Positions 1 to 9,263 of a DNA stretch of 64,000 nucleotides are shown here, piece by piece. The position numbers were made by a program, and so were the translations under genes. The stretch is from Actinomycetota bacterium (GTDB taxonomy: Bacteria > Actinomycetota > Nitriliruptoria > Nitriliruptorales > JAHWKO01): the NCBI GenBank assembly GCA_019347675.1, contig JAHWKW010000007.1:91808-155807 (forward strand). The letters are read 5' to 3'. Within the stretch, counting starts at the first letter, position 1. Each line of letters opens with the position of its first letter. Under the pieces are notes generated by a model. That model did no database searches. It saw only the letters and a program-made list of their open reading frames with translations, and had not been told where the DNA came from.

Positions 1-1
1 G

Positions 2-970
2 CACGACATCAAGGTGTACGCGGATCACGCGTTCATCGTGAGCGAGTCGGAGCCGCACGGCATGACGGTGTTCGACCTCACCCGGCTGCGCGATGTGATG
101 GAGCCCCAGGAGTGGGACCCGGATGCCCACTACCGGCTCAACGACGCGGCGCACAACGTCGTGATCAACGAGGACACGGGCTACGCGTACATCGTCGGCG
201 GCAACGAGGGGAGCGTCGTGCCCGACCAGTGCCTGTCGGGTCTGCACATGGTCGACGTCCGAGAGCCGAAGAACCCCACGTTCGCCGGTTGCTACATAGA
301 AGAGGGCGGTCCCGGGACGGCCGCTCGGTCCGTTGGGGGACCGGTCGAGGAGAACTCACCGGCCGCGTACGTCCACGACGCGCAGTGCGTGATCTACAAC
401 GGTCCCGACGACCGCTACTTCGGCCGTGAGATCTGCTTCAACTCGGCGGAGAACAAGGTCGTCATCGTCGACGTGACCGACAAGCTGCTGCCGGTGACGT
501 TGGGCGTGACCGACTACCCGATGGTCGGCTACACCCACCAGGGCTGGCTCACCGAGGACCACGCCTACCTGCTCGTCAACGACGAGCTCGACGAGGTGAC
601 CTACGAGGAGATCGAGAACACCCGGACGGTCGTGTTCGACGTGACCGACCTGGAGAACCCGAAGGTCCACTTCGAGCACTTCCACGAGACGACGTCGATC
701 GACCACAACAACTACGTCCACAACGGGTTCGTGTACCAGTCGAACTACACGGCCGGACTGCGGGTGCTCGACACGTCCGGTGTGGCGGAGCAGACCCTGC
801 GCGAGATCGGCTTCTTCGACACCTACCCGACGCACAACAATCCGACGTTCGACGGGACGTGGTCCAACTACCCGTTCTTCGGGTCCGGCACGATCGCGGT
901 GAGCGGCATCGAAGAGGGCCTGTTCCTGCTGAGGCTCGCCGAGGACGTGCCCAAGGGCGGGCCCTCGTAG
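2..970 (+). CDS. LVIVD-repeat / choice-of-anchor B family protein (5' truncated)
   Basis: The reading frame is open from the window edge, so the true start lies upstream; the first in-frame GTG (position 14) is internal to the conserved HDIKVYADHAFIVSE segment. The protein is a beta-propeller-like string of LVIVD-type repeats (HGMTVFDLTRLR, GLHMVDVREPKNPTFAGCY, NKVVIVDVTDKLLPVTLG, TVVFDVTDLENPKVHFE, GLRVLDTSG) with the conserved H-rich segment HNNYVHNGFVYQSNYTAGLR, as in 'choice-of-anchor B' surface proteins. These are secreted or cell-surface proteins of unknown function. No C-terminal anchor is visible here (it ends PKGGPS), so any signal or anchor must lie in the missing N-terminus. Family assignment is fairly certain; the biochemical role is unknown. 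Confidence 0.85.
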   Translation, partial: HDIKVYADHAFIVSESEPHGMTVFDLTRLRDVMEPQEWDPDAHYRLNDAAHNVVINEDTGYAYIVGGNEGSVVPDQCLSGLHMVDVREPKNPTFAGCYIEEGGPGTAARSVGGPVEENSPAAYVHDAQCVIYNGPDDRYFGREICFNSAENKVVIVDVTDKLLPVTLGVTDYPMVGYTHQGWLTEDHAYLLVNDELDEVTYEEIENTRTVVFDVTDLENPKVHFEHFHETTSIDHNNYVHNGFVYQSNYTAGLRVLDTSGVAEQTLREIGFFDTYPTHNNPTFDGTWSNYPFFGSGTIAVSGIEEGLFLLRLAEDVPKGGPS

Positions 971-1309
971 CCGGACCCAGCCGGTCGCGGCGGGCCGCCA
1001 GGACGAGACGGCCACGAGGACTGAAACAGGGGTAGCTCGTCGGGGCGCTTCGCTGCGTCGACCCACCCGGGGACGCTCAGCGTGACCGGACCGGCTGCCG
1101 CGTCGCCGTCCCTACTGCCAGGTGTCCGACCGGCGCGACGCGTCGCAGACTTGTTCGCATCGGCCAGCTCGCGCGCAGCCTGACCCGGCCGGTGCGATGC
1201 CAAGTCGCGCCAGTCGATACGGACGGCGTGTGTCGGAACACCCCCGCGACGCCGCTGCCACGTGCGAGTTCGGGATCCGAAACACGCCTCGGAGCAGGGC
1301 CTTCTCGGG
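971..1309. other. Intergenic region without a recognisable gene
   Basis: About 340 bases between the LVIVD gene and the tRNA. Open frames here lack family resemblance and are GC-driven. No convincing hairpin terminator was seen. Confidence 0.5.
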
Positions 1310-1380
1310 AGCGGGTGAGGGGAATCGAACCCCCGTTCCGAGCTTGGGAAGCTCGTGTTCTACCATTGAACTACACCCGC
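1310..1380 (-). tRNA. tRNA-Gly (anticodon CCC)
   Basis: The reverse strand folds as a 71-nt cloverleaf. The acceptor GCGGGTG pairs with CACCCGC, the D-arm contains AATGGTAGAAC, and the anticodon stem CGAGC/GCTCG encloses the loop TTCCCAA, giving anticodon CCC for codon GGG. The T-arm is GGGGTTCGATTCCCC, and the discriminator base is U, as is usual for bacterial tRNA-Gly. CCA is not encoded. It is divergent from dcd. Confidence 0.95.
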
Positions 1381-1459
1381 GAGAGCGCTGAGGGTACCCG
1401 GGGCGCGCTCCAGACGGCAACAGTCGTTGCGTGGCGCCCCGTCGAAGGAAGGTCGCCGC

Positions 1460-2050
1460 GTGATCCTCTCGGACCGGACCCTGCGCGAGGCGCTCAGCAC
1501 GGGGCGGATCGCGGTCGATCCGCTGTCCGACGACGCGATCCAGCCGTCCAGCGTGGACGTGCGACTCGACGACACGTTCCGCGTCTTCCACAACCACCGG
1601 TACCCGTTCATCGACGTCCGCGCCGACCAACCCGACCTGACCGAGGTGGTGAAGGTCCCCGGCGACGAGCCGTTCGTCCTGCATCCTGGCGAGTTCGTCC
1701 TCGGCGCGACGCTCGAGCAGGTCCGTCTCCCCGACGACCTGGTCGCCCGCCTGGAGGGCAAGTCGTCGCTTGGTCGCCTGGGACTGTTGATCCACTCCAC
1801 CGCCGGGTTCGTCGATGCCGGCTTCGAGGGGTACCTCACCCTGGAGCTGTCGAATGTCGCCACCTTGCCGATCGCGATCTACCCGGGCATGAAGGTCGGG
1901 CAGTTGGCCTTCTTCCAACTCGACCGCCCCGCCGAGCACCCCTACGGCTCGCGCGAGGTCGGTTCCAAGTACCAGGGCCAGCGCGGTCCGACCGCCAGCC
2001 GGTTCCACCTCAACTTCCTCGACGGCGAGCGCTTTCCAGACGGCCTCTGA
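1460..2050 (+). CDS. dcd: dCTP deaminase (probably bifunctional dCTP deaminase/dUTPase)
   Basis: A 196-residue cytosolic enzyme of pyrimidine nucleotide metabolism converting dCTP to dUTP or directly to dUMP. The core block [20 protein letters not shown] around residues 99-118, followed by [12 protein letters not shown], and the C-terminal [12 protein letters not shown] match the Dcd family. The [11 protein letters not shown] form resembles the bifunctional dCTP deaminase:dUTPase of mycobacteria and archaea rather than the HVTAHRID form of E. coli; bifunctionality is inferred from that. Start GTG 1460 is chosen because GAAGGAAGG lies 7 nt upstream and it gives the usual N-terminus [12 protein letters not shown]. 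Confidence 0.93.
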   Translation: MILSDRTLREALSTGRIAVDPLSDDAIQPSSVDVRLDDTFRVFHNHRYPFIDVRADQPDLTEVVKVPGDEPFVLHPGEFVLGATLEQVRLPDDLVARLEGKSSLGRLGLLIHSTAGFVDAGFEGYLTLELSNVATLPIAIYPGMKVGQLAFFQLDRPAEHPYGSREVGSKYQGQRGPTASRFHLNFLDGERFPDGL

Positions 2051-2313
2051 ACACGGCCACGCACGACCCCGATGCTGCCCGGCACGCCCGTTCTCGACGC
2101 CCCGGATCCGCGCTCGGCACGCCCCCGCGCCCGCGCACCCTGCGCGCTACGCACGCGAACCCGTGTGCGCGCCCCGCGCACGTCGCGCTAAGTACTATTG
2201 ACGCTACTGTGCGTAGGTCCGATGCTTCGCGGCCAGCGCTGCTCCGCAGCGAGTCAGGCGCCCGTCGCCACGAACCGGCGGGCGCGATGGACGGTACGGA
2301 TGGGAGGCGGGGC

Positions 2314-2823
2314 GTGGGTGAGGCAACCGGCGGGTACCAGGCACGGCTGGGGCAGCGGCTCCGTTCGATCCGTCGCCAGCAGGCGCTGAGCCTGCAACAG
2401 GTCGAGCAGCGCAGCGGCGGACGCTGGAAGGCGGTTGTGGTCGGCGCCTACGAGCGAGGTGATCGCGCCATTTCGACAGCCAAGCTGGCGGAGCTCGCGG
2501 GCTTCTACGGGGTCCCACCTTCTGAACTGGTCGCTCAGCCACCGACACGCTCGGCTGCTGACCAGCCGTCTGGCCGCGGCCGGATGGTGATCGACCTCAC
2601 CCGGCTCTCGGATGAGCGGCTCGGCGACGATTACGGGGCGATCTCACGCTACGCCTCGACCATCCAGCTGCGGCGCGGCGACTACAACGGCCGGGTGCTG
2701 ACCATGCGTGACGGTGACGTGTGGTCCCTGGCCGCCATGATGGGAGTCTCCTCCGGGGAGCTGCTCCAAAGACTCACCGAGGACGGGGTGCTCCCTCCAC
2801 GTGAGGATCCCGTCGGGGCCTGA
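2314..2823 (+). CDS. BldD-type regulator, paralogue 1
   Basis: 169 residues. An N-terminal XRE helix-turn-helix (LGQRLRSIRRQQALSLQQVE to VVVGAYERGDRAISTAKLAE) is followed by a short linker and a C-terminal domain with YASTIQLRRGDYNGRVLTMR. In Streptomyces BldD this C-terminal domain dimerises by binding a c-di-GMP tetramer through RxD-x8-RxxD. Here the motif is R121-G-D, eight residues, then R-D-G-D, so the required positions are kept although the usual RQDD is changed. GTG 2314 is preferred (GGGAGG 6-7 nt upstream, alignment with the two other copies); ATG 2287 is an alternative. It lies directly upstream of a second copy. Likely a DNA-binding repressor of developmental or stress genes; targets unknown. 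Confidence 0.85.
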   Translation: MGEATGGYQARLGQRLRSIRRQQALSLQQVEQRSGGRWKAVVVGAYERGDRAISTAKLAELAGFYGVPPSELVAQPPTRSAADQPSGRGRMVIDLTRLSDERLGDDYGAISRYASTIQLRRGDYNGRVLTMRDGDVWSLAAMMGVSSGELLQRLTEDGVLPPREDPVGA

Positions 2824-2968
2824 CGCACGGCTGATCGCCCGGCAGCATGCTGCATCGACCACCGTCCGTTTGGCGTAGTCTGGGAAGCGCGGCGCGGGGC
2901 CAGCGACTCAGGACGTGCACGCGCGTCATCGCGTCGACGGCCGTGCCGCGCTACCGGGAGCCAGCAGC

Positions 2969-3457
2969 GTGGACGCAGAGCACTACCAGATCGAACTCGG
3001 CAAGCGGCTACGCGCGATCCGTCAGCAGCAGGATCTCACGCTTCAGCAGGTCGAGGATCGCAGCGAGGGCAAGTGGAAGGCGGTGGTGGTCGGCGCCTAC
3101 GAGCGCGGCGACCGGGCCATCTCCGCCGCCAAGCTCGCCAACCTCGCCGACTTCTACGGCGTGCCGGTGGCCGAACTGCTCCCCGAGGCGCCGACCGAGC
3201 AGGTCAGCGCCGGCGACGTTCCCCGCGGCCGTCGGGTCGTCCTCGACCTCACCCGGCTGTCGGACCAGGACGTCGACCCGTCACTGCGCCCCGTGACCCG
3301 GTACGCGACCACCATCCAGCTGCAACGCGGTGACTACAACGGTCGGGTGCTGACGCTCCGTGAAGACGACGTCCGGGCGCTGGCGGTCGCCTTGGGGCTG
3401 ACCGCAGAAGGACTCATCGCACGCCTCGGTGAGCAGGACATCCTCGCCCGTACGTGA
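2969..3457 (+). CDS. BldD-type regulator, paralogue 2
   Basis: 162 residues with the same architecture as the gene just upstream. The XRE domain runs LGKRLRAIRQQQDLTLQQVE to VVVGAYERGDRAISAAKLAN, followed by DFYGVPVAELLPE and the C-terminal dimerisation domain. The c-di-GMP signature is R120-G-D, eight residues, then R-E-D-D, the copy closest to canonical RQDD. GTG 2969 has GGGAG 8 nt upstream. The two tandem genes are separated by 145 bp, so each probably has its own promoter. Family recognition is strong; function as a c-di-GMP receptor is inferred from the motif. Confidence 0.87.
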   Translation: MDAEHYQIELGKRLRAIRQQQDLTLQQVEDRSEGKWKAVVVGAYERGDRAISAAKLANLADFYGVPVAELLPEAPTEQVSAGDVPRGRRVVLDLTRLSDQDVDPSLRPVTRYATTIQLQRGDYNGRVLTLREDDVRALAVALGLTAEGLIARLGEQDILART

Positions 3458-3487
3458 ACCCACACCGGGTCCGCAGGAGCTTGCGTC

Positions 3488-4009
3488 GTGCAGCAGCGGA
3501 TCGAGTCCTCCCCTGCCGGCCGCGTCGTGCTGTCGGCGTTCCTGGTGCTCGTCGTGGCTGCCGTGGTCGTCACCGGCGTCCCGGGGTCCGTCGTGCCCCA
3601 GGGCGAGCGCTGGGCCCGACCGGTCGTCGAGGTCACCGGCCTCGACCAGAACTGGGAGGTCTTCGCCCCTGATCCGCGTCGTGTGACCGTGGCCTTCGAG
3701 GCGCGGATCGAGTACGCCGATGGCACCACGACCGTGTGGCGACCACCCGACGACGGACCGGCGCTGGGCACCTACCGGCGCTACCGGTGGCGGAAGTGGG
3801 TCGAGAACGTCCGTGCCGACGCCTTCGCCGGGGTGCTGTGGGAGCCGACTGCCCGGTGGCTGATGCGGATGCACGACGCTCCGCAGCGCCCGGTGCGGCG
3901 GGTGACGCTGGTCCGACGGTGGGTCGCGATCACACGACCCGGCACCGCGAGCCCCGAGCCCTCGTGGAAGGAGGAGGGCTTCTACGTCATGGAGTCGAGC
4001 GAGGTGTGA
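3488..4009 (+). CDS. Membrane-anchored DUF5819-like protein
   Basis: 173 residues. One N-terminal membrane segment (VVLSAFLVLVVAAVVVTGVP, about residues 13-32) is followed by an extracytoplasmic domain containing GLDQNWEVFAPDPRRVTVAF. The 'QNW-FAP-P' motif is typical of small proteins that accompany HTTM-domain proteins in actinobacteria (DUF5819-like). The downstream gene is such an HTTM protein, so the two probably act together in the membrane. GTG start with AGGAG about 7 nt upstream. No enzymatic motif was recognised. Confidence 0.7.
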   Translation: MQQRIESSPAGRVVLSAFLVLVVAAVVVTGVPGSVVPQGERWARPVVEVTGLDQNWEVFAPDPRRVTVAFEARIEYADGTTTVWRPPDDGPALGTYRRYRWRKWVENVRADAFAGVLWEPTARWLMRMHDAPQRPVRRVTLVRRWVAITRPGTASPEPSWKEEGFYVMESSEV

Positions 4010-4040
4010 GCGGTTGCCCGGGAGCCGCCGGAGCCGGGAC

Positions 4041-4976
4041 GTGAGCGGTCGCCTGGGAGCCGCGTGGGGCACGTGGACACGGTTCTGGTTCGAACCGGTC
4101 TCCACCTCCACGCTCGCGCTGGTCCGTGTGGGGTTCGGCCTGGTCCTGACCGGGTGGACGCTGTCGCTGGCCGCGGACCTGCGCGCCTTCTTCGGGCCCG
4201 GCGGATCGCTCGCTGCGCCCCCGTCCGCACCGTGGCGTTGGGGGCTGCTCCACGTCGCCAACACCGATGCCGCGGTCGTCGCCCTGTGGACGCTCCTGCT
4301 CGTCTCGGCGGTGGCGCTCACGGGCGGGGCGGGCACACGGGTCGCCGCCGTCGTCGCGTGGGTCGCGGTCCTGTCGTTGCAGCGGCGCAATCCCTACGTC
4401 TTCAACTCCGGCGACGTGCTCGTCCGCCAACTCAGCTTCCTCCTCGCGTTGGCTCCGGCCGGGGCGGCACTGTCGGTCGATCGCTTCGTGCGACACCGCG
4501 ACCGGTTCCTCGACCATCCCCGGCGGGCAGCCTGGCCTGTTCGCCTGATCCAGCTCAACCTCGCGTTCGGCTACGTCGTGTCGGTGTCGGCCAAGCTGAG
4601 CGGTGAGACGTGGACGGGCGGGACCGCCGTCGGGTACGTCTTGCGGATCGGCGACCTGCAGCGCTTCGCCGTCCCTGACCTGCTCCTCGACCAGCCCGTC
4701 GTGGTGACCCTGCTGACGTGGGGTGCGCTCGCGACGGAACTGGCGGTCGCGGTTCTGGTGTGGAACCGGCGGCTGCGCCCCGTGGTCCTGCTCCTCGGCG
4801 CGGTGATGCACGTCGCGATCGATCTGACGATCGAGGTCGGTTTCTTCAGCTACGCGGTGCTGGTGAGCTACCTCGCGTTCGTCCCGCCGGAGGCCGCCGA
4901 CCGGGCCATCGCCTGGGTGTCCGACCGGTTCCGACGATCGGCCACGTCCGTCCGGGCGGCTACGGACTGTACTTGA
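4041..4976 (+). CDS. HTTM-domain integral membrane protein
   Basis: 311 residues with several hydrophobic helices (for example LALVRVGFGLVLTGWTLSLA, AVVALWTLLLVSAVALTGGA, PVVVTLLTWGALATELAVAV). Features such as RNPYVFNSGDVLVRQLSFLL and LIQLNLAFGYVVSVSAKLSG match the HTTM domain, a fold related to vitamin K-dependent gamma-carboxylase. The substrate is unknown for bacterial members. GTG 4041 has GGAG 7 nt upstream; an upstream TTG at 4014 would start 4 bases after the previous stop. Probably co-transcribed with the preceding gene. Confidence 0.82.
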   Translation: MSGRLGAAWGTWTRFWFEPVSTSTLALVRVGFGLVLTGWTLSLAADLRAFFGPGGSLAAPPSAPWRWGLLHVANTDAAVVALWTLLLVSAVALTGGAGTRVAAVVAWVAVLSLQRRNPYVFNSGDVLVRQLSFLLALAPAGAALSVDRFVRHRDRFLDHPRRAAWPVRLIQLNLAFGYVVSVSAKLSGETWTGGTAVGYVLRIGDLQRFAVPDLLLDQPVVVTLLTWGALATELAVAVLVWNRRLRPVVLLLGAVMHVAIDLTIEVGFFSYAVLVSYLAFVPPEAADRAIAWVSDRFRRSATSVRAATDCT

Positions 4977-4989
4977 GTTCATCCGCTGC

Positions 4990-5018
4990 GTGACATGTGG
5001 ACTAGTCCGTGTTACACT
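4990..5018 (+). promoter_or_regulatory. Sigma70-like promoter of the cell-wall protein gene
   Basis: GTGACA (4990-4995) and TACACT (5013-5018) are separated by exactly 17 bases. They lie in a locally AT-richer stretch after the HTTM gene and about 130 bases before the GTG of the cell-wall protein. Confidence 0.6.
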
Positions 5019-5150
5019 CCGTATCAGGGAAGTGACGACGTGCGGTCCGCAACCTGGTCGCCTGGACCGACACCGAGCGAGTGGCGAACCCGACCCCGTG
5101 GCGGAGCCAGCCGGCACCGCCCAGCGACGGTCGTCAACTCGAGGTGCAAA

Positions 5151-6212
5151 GTGATCCCCACACCGAAGCGGTCGGTCACCGCCGGACGGCTCGCACTGGT
5201 CGCCTTCCTCGCCGTCGCTCTGGCGGCTTTCCTCCTGCAGCCAGCCGCGGCTGCTTCCAAGGACCGGGCGACGGGCCAGGACAAGGCGCAACGCGCGCAG
5301 GTGACGGAGGACAACGACGACGACGGTTTCCCCAACTGCCCGGATCCGCTCGGTGACGCTGACAACCGCCACCCGTCGGGGAAGGACAAGCACTGCGAGA
5401 GTGGCAGGTCCGGGAACCAGGGCGGCGCGGCGCACGATCCCGACGACGACGGGCGCGGTCCCGACCGCGGCACGGGCGGACGTGACCAGCCGGGCGGCAC
5501 CGGCGGTGTGGACCTGCTCGACCAGGATGGCAACAACGGGTGCGGCAACGACGACGACTTCGAGGACGACAACGAAGGCTGGTGCGGTCGCAACCCGGCA
5601 CGGCAGGATCAGCGGGCCAAGGACGAGCGCAAGCAGCCTGCGGTGAAGCAGCCGGCGAAGAAGCAGCCTGCCGTGAAGCAGCCGGCGAAGAAGCAGCCGG
5701 CGAAGAAGCGGCCTGCCGTGGAGCAGCCGGCGAAGAAGCGGCCTGCCGTGGAGCAGCCGGCGAAGAAGCAGCCGGCGAAGAAGCAGCTGCCCGCGGAGCA
5801 GGAGAGGCAGGAGCAGGTCACGCCGCCGACCCAGCAACCGCAACACGACGTCCAACCTCCACAGTCCCCGGTCGAGGACAAGGTGCAGGCCACGCAGCAA
5901 TCTGCCGGCGCCGCACCGCAGACCGCCGTGCTCGGATTGCGGATCGAGGGCCCCGCCGGTCGGACCAACGTGGAGGCGGCTCTCCCTGGGGCCTCCGACG
6001 AGGTTCAGGTGCTCGGCGTGACGCTGCGGCGCGTCCCGGCTGCCGCGGACATCGGGCAGATCCAGGCCGCCGAGACCTCCGGGCACGTCCATGCCGCCGC
6101 GGCGCCGGGGGCTCTGGCTCGCACCGGCGCTGACGTCCCGTTCGTCCTGGTCCTCGGGTTGGTCCTCGTCCTGGTCGGGGCCGGCGCGGTCGGGTTCGCG
6201 CAGCGGTACTGA
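5151..6212 (+). CDS. Secreted cell-wall protein with PAKK repeats and LARTG sorting signal
   Basis: 353 residues. The N-terminus has a signal peptide (LVAFLAVALAAFLLQPAAAA). An acidic region rich in D, N and G with six Cys follows (DNDDDGFPNCPD, QDGNNGCGNDDDFEDDNEGW), resembling calcium-binding thrombospondin type-3-like repeats. Then comes a Lys/Pro/Ala-rich repeat (KQPAVKQPAKK units), a proline/glutamine linker and a C-terminal LARTGAD, a hydrophobic helix and RY. LAxTG is the motif used by actinobacterial class E sortases, so covalent anchoring to peptidoglycan is likely; no sortase gene is in the window. The cationic PAKK stretch could bind cell-wall polymers or DNA. It ends 66 bp from a convergent gene. 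Confidence 0.72.
   Translation: MIPTPKRSVTAGRLALVAFLAVALAAFLLQPAAAASKDRATGQDKAQRAQVTEDNDDDGFPNCPDPLGDADNRHPSGKDKHCESGRSGNQGGAAHDPDDDGRGPDRGTGGRDQPGGTGGVDLLDQDGNNGCGNDDDFEDDNEGWCGRNPARQDQRAKDERKQPAVKQPAKKQPAVKQPAKKQPAKKRPAVEQPAKKRPAVEQPAKKQPAKKQLPAEQERQEQVTPPTQQPQHDVQPPQSPVEDKVQATQQSAGAAPQTAVLGLRIEGPAGRTNVEAALPGASDEVQVLGVTLRRVPAAADIGQIQAAETSGHVHAAAAPGALARTGADVPFVLVLGLVLVLVGAGAVGFAQRY
5632..5790 (+). repeat. In-frame tandem repeat coding for KQPA/VKQPAKK units
   Basis: About 15- and 30-base imperfect units (CAGCCGGCGAAGAAG and variants with CCTGCCGTG) repeat through this stretch and encode a Lys/Pro/Ala-rich stalk in the cell-wall protein. Confidence 0.85.
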
Positions 6213-6278
6213 CCAGCGGAGCCGCTAGCCGCTACGGGAGGTCCCGCCCCGGACCGCACACCGTTCGCACGTCGCCGG

Positions 6279-8492
6279 CTACCCGACGCCCGGACCCGAC
6301 GACATCACCCCGTCCGGACCGCCCGGTGACGAGGCTGGTTCCTCGGCAGCCACGCGCGGGAGCAGACCACGCTGCAGGACCTCGGCCACGTCGAGCACCT
6401 GCACCCGACCGTCTTCCAGCGCGCGATCCTGGACCTTCTGGGCCACCGCGTCCTCCAGCATCGTCGTGCAGAACGGGCACGCGGTGGAGATGATGTCGGG
6501 TTCGGTGGCCAAGGCCTCCTCGATCCGCTCGATGTTGACCCGCTTGCCGATGCGCTCGTCCATCCACATGCGTGAACCACCGGCGCCGCAGCAGAAGCCG
6601 TTGGAGCGGCAGCGGGGCATCTCGACGGGGGTCAGGCCCGGGACGGCGTCGACGACGCGGCGGGGCGCCGAGTAGACCTCGTTGTGCCGCCCGAGGTAGC
6701 ACGGGTCGTGGTAGGTGACGGTGAGGTCGAGGGCGTGGGCCGGCACAAGCACTCCGTCGTTGACCAGCTCCGCCAGCAGCTGGCTGTGGTGGACGACGTC
6801 GAAGTGGCCGTCGAGATCGGGGTACTCGTTGCGCAGGGTGTTGAAGCAGTGCGGGCACCAGGCGACGATCCGTCGCGTCCCGATCGAGTTCAGCGTCTCG
6901 ACGTTCTGCTGGGCCACCATCTGGAACAGGTACTCCATGCCCATCCGCCGGGCGGGATCGCCGGTGCAGGTCTCGGCTGAACCCAGGACCGCATAGCGGA
7001 CCCCGGCCCGGTTGAGCAGCTCGGCGATGGCACGTGTGATCCGCTTGGCGCGGTCGTCGACGGCGCCGGCGCATCCGACCCAGAACACGTACTGCACGTC
7101 GTCGGGCAGAGGCGTGCCCGGGGTGGCGCGGACAGGTTGCGGATCCAGGCCGTCGAACCATTCCTCACGCTGCTGCGCTCCGATGCCCCACGGGTTGCCG
7201 GAGTTCTCGACGTTGCGCAGCATCGCCGCGGCTTCTTGCGGGAACGACGACTCCATCATGGTCTTGTACCGGCGCATCTCCATGATCATGTCGACGTGCT
7301 GGATGTCGACCGGGCACTCCTCGACGCAGGCGCCGCAGGTGGTGCACGTCCACAGCACGTCGAAATCGATCACCGCATCGGGCTGACCGGGCGTGTCGCC
7401 GACCAGCTGCTGTCCGAGCACATCGGCGGCTTCGGCCTCGGTCTGCTTGCCCAGCAGGTAGGGGCCCTTGGCGTACAGGTGGTCGCGCAGGTCCATCACC
7501 AGCAGCTTGGGGTTGAGCGGCTTGCCGGTGTTCCACGCCGGACACTGCGACTGGCAGCGGCCGCACTCGGTGCAGGTGTACAGGTCCAGCAGGTACGGCC
7601 AGCGCAGATCCTCGACCTTGCCGACGCCGAGGACGGTGTCCTCGGTCATCGTGTCGACGTCGATGGGCAGGTTGGGCAGCCCCCCGAGGGCCTTGGGCTG
7701 CCGCGACACCAGCTCTTTGGGGAAGATCGTCAGCACGTGCAGGTGCTTGGAGTTCAGCGTGAACACCAGGAACCACCCCACGATGCCCAGGTGGAAGACC
7801 GCCATCAGGCCGGCGGTCCACTCCAGGGCCAGCGGCGACATGCCGTCGAGGAAGCCGGCGGCCAAGCGCGACAGGAACGCCGACTCGAAGTGCTGGTTGG
7901 CCTCCCCTCCGATCGCCCAGCGCGAGGCGTGGATCAACAGCAAGGTGTAGGTCACGCCGAACTCGCCCATCAGCACCCAGTAGCCCTGGTCGAGGTTGGA
8001 GCCGGCGAAGCGCGACCGGCGTCCCAGGCGGCGCGGGTGCTGGGCGAAGCGGATGGCGAGGAAGCCGGCGATGGCCACGAGCGCCAGGGCGATGAACAGG
8101 TCCTGCATGAAGACGATCACGTCCAGGCCGGTCAGCCCCGAGCCCGGGACCCCCAGCCGCCCCGCCAGCGGGATCTTGAACTCCGGATCGAAGATCTCCC
8201 CGAAGATCTCGATGATGGTGGCCTGCACGATCAGGAAGCTCCAGAACACCCATGCGTGCAGTACCCCGGGCAGCGACCAGCGCAGCAGCTTCTCCTGACC
8301 GAGCACCTTGGAGAACTGGTAGCGGATGTTGCCCCGGATCGCCGCCCACGTGGCTCGGTCCGGGTCCGGCTGCGCGTTGCGCAGCAACCCGTACAGGAAC
8401 AGGATCCGCCGCCCCGCGACCGCGGCGGTGATCGCGACCACCGCGATGCCGCCCACGATCCGGACGACGTTCAGCAGCTGATGCGGGTCCAC
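6279..8492 (-). CDS. Membrane Fe-S oxidoreductase, EtfD-like (two 4Fe-4S and two CCG domains)
   Basis: 737 residues. The first ~270 residues hold several membrane helices of NarI/heme-b type. Two 4Fe-4S cluster motifs follow, [12 protein letters not shown] (about 306-317) and [12 protein letters not shown] (about 383-394). Two CCG-type domains come next, with [51 protein letters not shown] and ACPFCTTML. This is the layout of mycobacterial EtfD (Rv0338c type), which passes electrons from acyl-CoA dehydrogenases via EtfBA to the quinone pool; related Hdr-like enzymes share it. No etfBA lies nearby, so the donor is inferred. GTG 8492 is chosen because the upstream frame is low-complexity; GAGAGG lies about 9 nt before it. 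Confidence 0.88.
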   Translation of the reverse strand: MDPHQLLNVVRIVGGIAVVAITAAVAGRRILFLYGLLRNAQPDPDRATWAAIRGNIRYQFSKVLGQEKLLRWSLPGVLHAWVFWSFLIVQATIIEIFGEIFDPEFKIPLAGRLGVPGSGLTGLDVIVFMQDLFIALALVAIAGFLAIRFAQHPRRLGRRSRFAGSNLDQGYWVLMGEFGVTYTLLLIHASRWAIGGEANQHFESAFLSRLAAGFLDGMSPLALEWTAGLMAVFHLGIVGWFLVFTLNSKHLHVLTIFPKELVSRQPKALGGLPNLPIDVDTMTEDTVLGVGKVEDLRWPYLLDLYTCTECGRCQSQCPAWNTGKPLNPKLLVMDLRDHLYAKGPYLLGKQTEAEAADVLGQQLVGDTPGQPDAVIDFDVLWTCTTCGACVEECPVDIQHVDMIMEMRRYKTMMESSFPQEAAAMLRNVENSGNPWGIGAQQREEWFDGLDPQPVRATPGTPLPDDVQYVFWVGCAGAVDDRAKRITRAIAELLNRAGVRYAVLGSAETCTGDPARRMGMEYLFQMVAQQNVETLNSIGTRRIVAWCPHCFNTLRNEYPDLDGHFDVVHHSQLLAELVNDGVLVPAHALDLTVTYHDPCYLGRHNEVYSAPRRVVDAVPGLTPVEMPRCRSNGFCCGAGGSRMWMDERIGKRVNIERIEEALATEPDIISTACPFCTTMLEDAVAQKVQDRALEDGRVQVLDVAEVLQRGLLPRVAAEEPASSPGGPDGVMSSGPGVG

Positions 8493-8569
8493 GCGGGGCG
8501 GCCTCTCGCTCGCGGGAGGCCGCAGTGTAGGAGCGCCAGCTGAACGGCTACATCGGTGGTGGCGGCGCC

Positions 8570-8671
8570 AGGCGCGACGTCGGTGTGCGCACCTGTTCCC
8601 GCCCGTGGGATCAGCTGGGGGTAGGGCGTCAGGCGCTACGTCGGTGTGCGCACCTGTTCCCGCCCGTGGGA
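8570..8671. repeat. 41-bp direct repeat, two copies, period 61
   Basis: Bases 8570-8610 and 8631-8671 are the same 41-mer with one mismatch (core CGGTGTGCGCACCTGTTCCC). The pair lies in the leader between def and the EtfD-like gene. GTGCGCAC inside each copy is a perfect 8-bp palindrome, so each copy may be an operator. Confidence 0.85.
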
Positions 8672-8712
8672 GCAACCCTGGACGTCAAACCAGACCCGGT
8701 GAACCGGTGACC

Positions 8713-9237
8713 TCACGTGAGGCGTTTGCCGGGGCGGGCGTACCGCTTGCGGCGGAAGACGTCGGTGCGGGGAGAGGCCACGCGGTCGAGGATCAGCAGA
8801 CCGTCGAGGTGGTCGACTTCGTGCTGCACGGCGCGGGCTTCGAACCCTTCGGTCTCGAGCGCCCGCACGTCGCCGTCGGGGGTCGTGCCGCGCACGACGA
8901 CCCCGGTCGCACGGCGCACGTCGCACGTGTAGTGCGGGACGGACAGGCACCCCTCGCGGCGCACGTCGGACCCTTCGGCGTGCAGCAGTTCCGGGTCGAA
9001 CAGGACGATCAGCCCGTGGTTGGGATGCGGACGGCGCATCACCGAGATGTCGAGTGCGAAGGCACGCACGGGCACCGCGATCTGGGGGGCTGCGACCCCC
9101 ACGCATCCGGGCGACCCGCGCATCGTGTCGACGAGGTCGACCGCCAGCTGCCGTTCGGCGGGACCGATCTCGCCGACCGGCTCGGCCGTTGTCTTGAGGA
9201 TGCGCGACGGGTAGCTGATGACCGCCCGGACCGTCAC
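8713..9237 (-). CDS. def: Peptide deformylase
   Basis: 174 residues. It removes the N-formyl group from nascent proteins and is a cytosolic metalloenzyme. All three motifs are visible: GVAAPQI (motif 1; the position normally G two residues before this is Cys), EGCLSVP with the metal-ligand Cys, and QHEVDHLDG with the HExxH-type metal site and catalytic Glu. It lies 26 bp downstream of the ACT-domain gene on the same strand, so the two are probably co-transcribed. Confidence 0.95.
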   Translation of the reverse strand: MTVRAVISYPSRILKTTAEPVGEIGPAERQLAVDLVDTMRGSPGCVGVAAPQIAVPVRAFALDISVMRRPHPNHGLIVLFDPELLHAEGSDVRREGCLSVPHYTCDVRRATGVVVRGTTPDGDVRALETEGFEARAVQHEVDHLDGLLILDRVASPRTDVFRRKRYARPGKRLT

Positions 9238-9263
9238 CGGACGTCGCCCCGCCGTTGGCGCAC

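Noticed and set aside
2198..2226. TTGACG followed 17 bases later by GATGCT as a promoter for the first bldD-like gene
   Set aside because: The -10 matches the consensus at only half of its positions; not strong enough to list.
3987..6092. 701-residue minus-strand frame across the HTTM and cell-wall genes
   Set aside because: Low-complexity Leu/Arg translation of the opposite strand of real genes; nothing recognisable.
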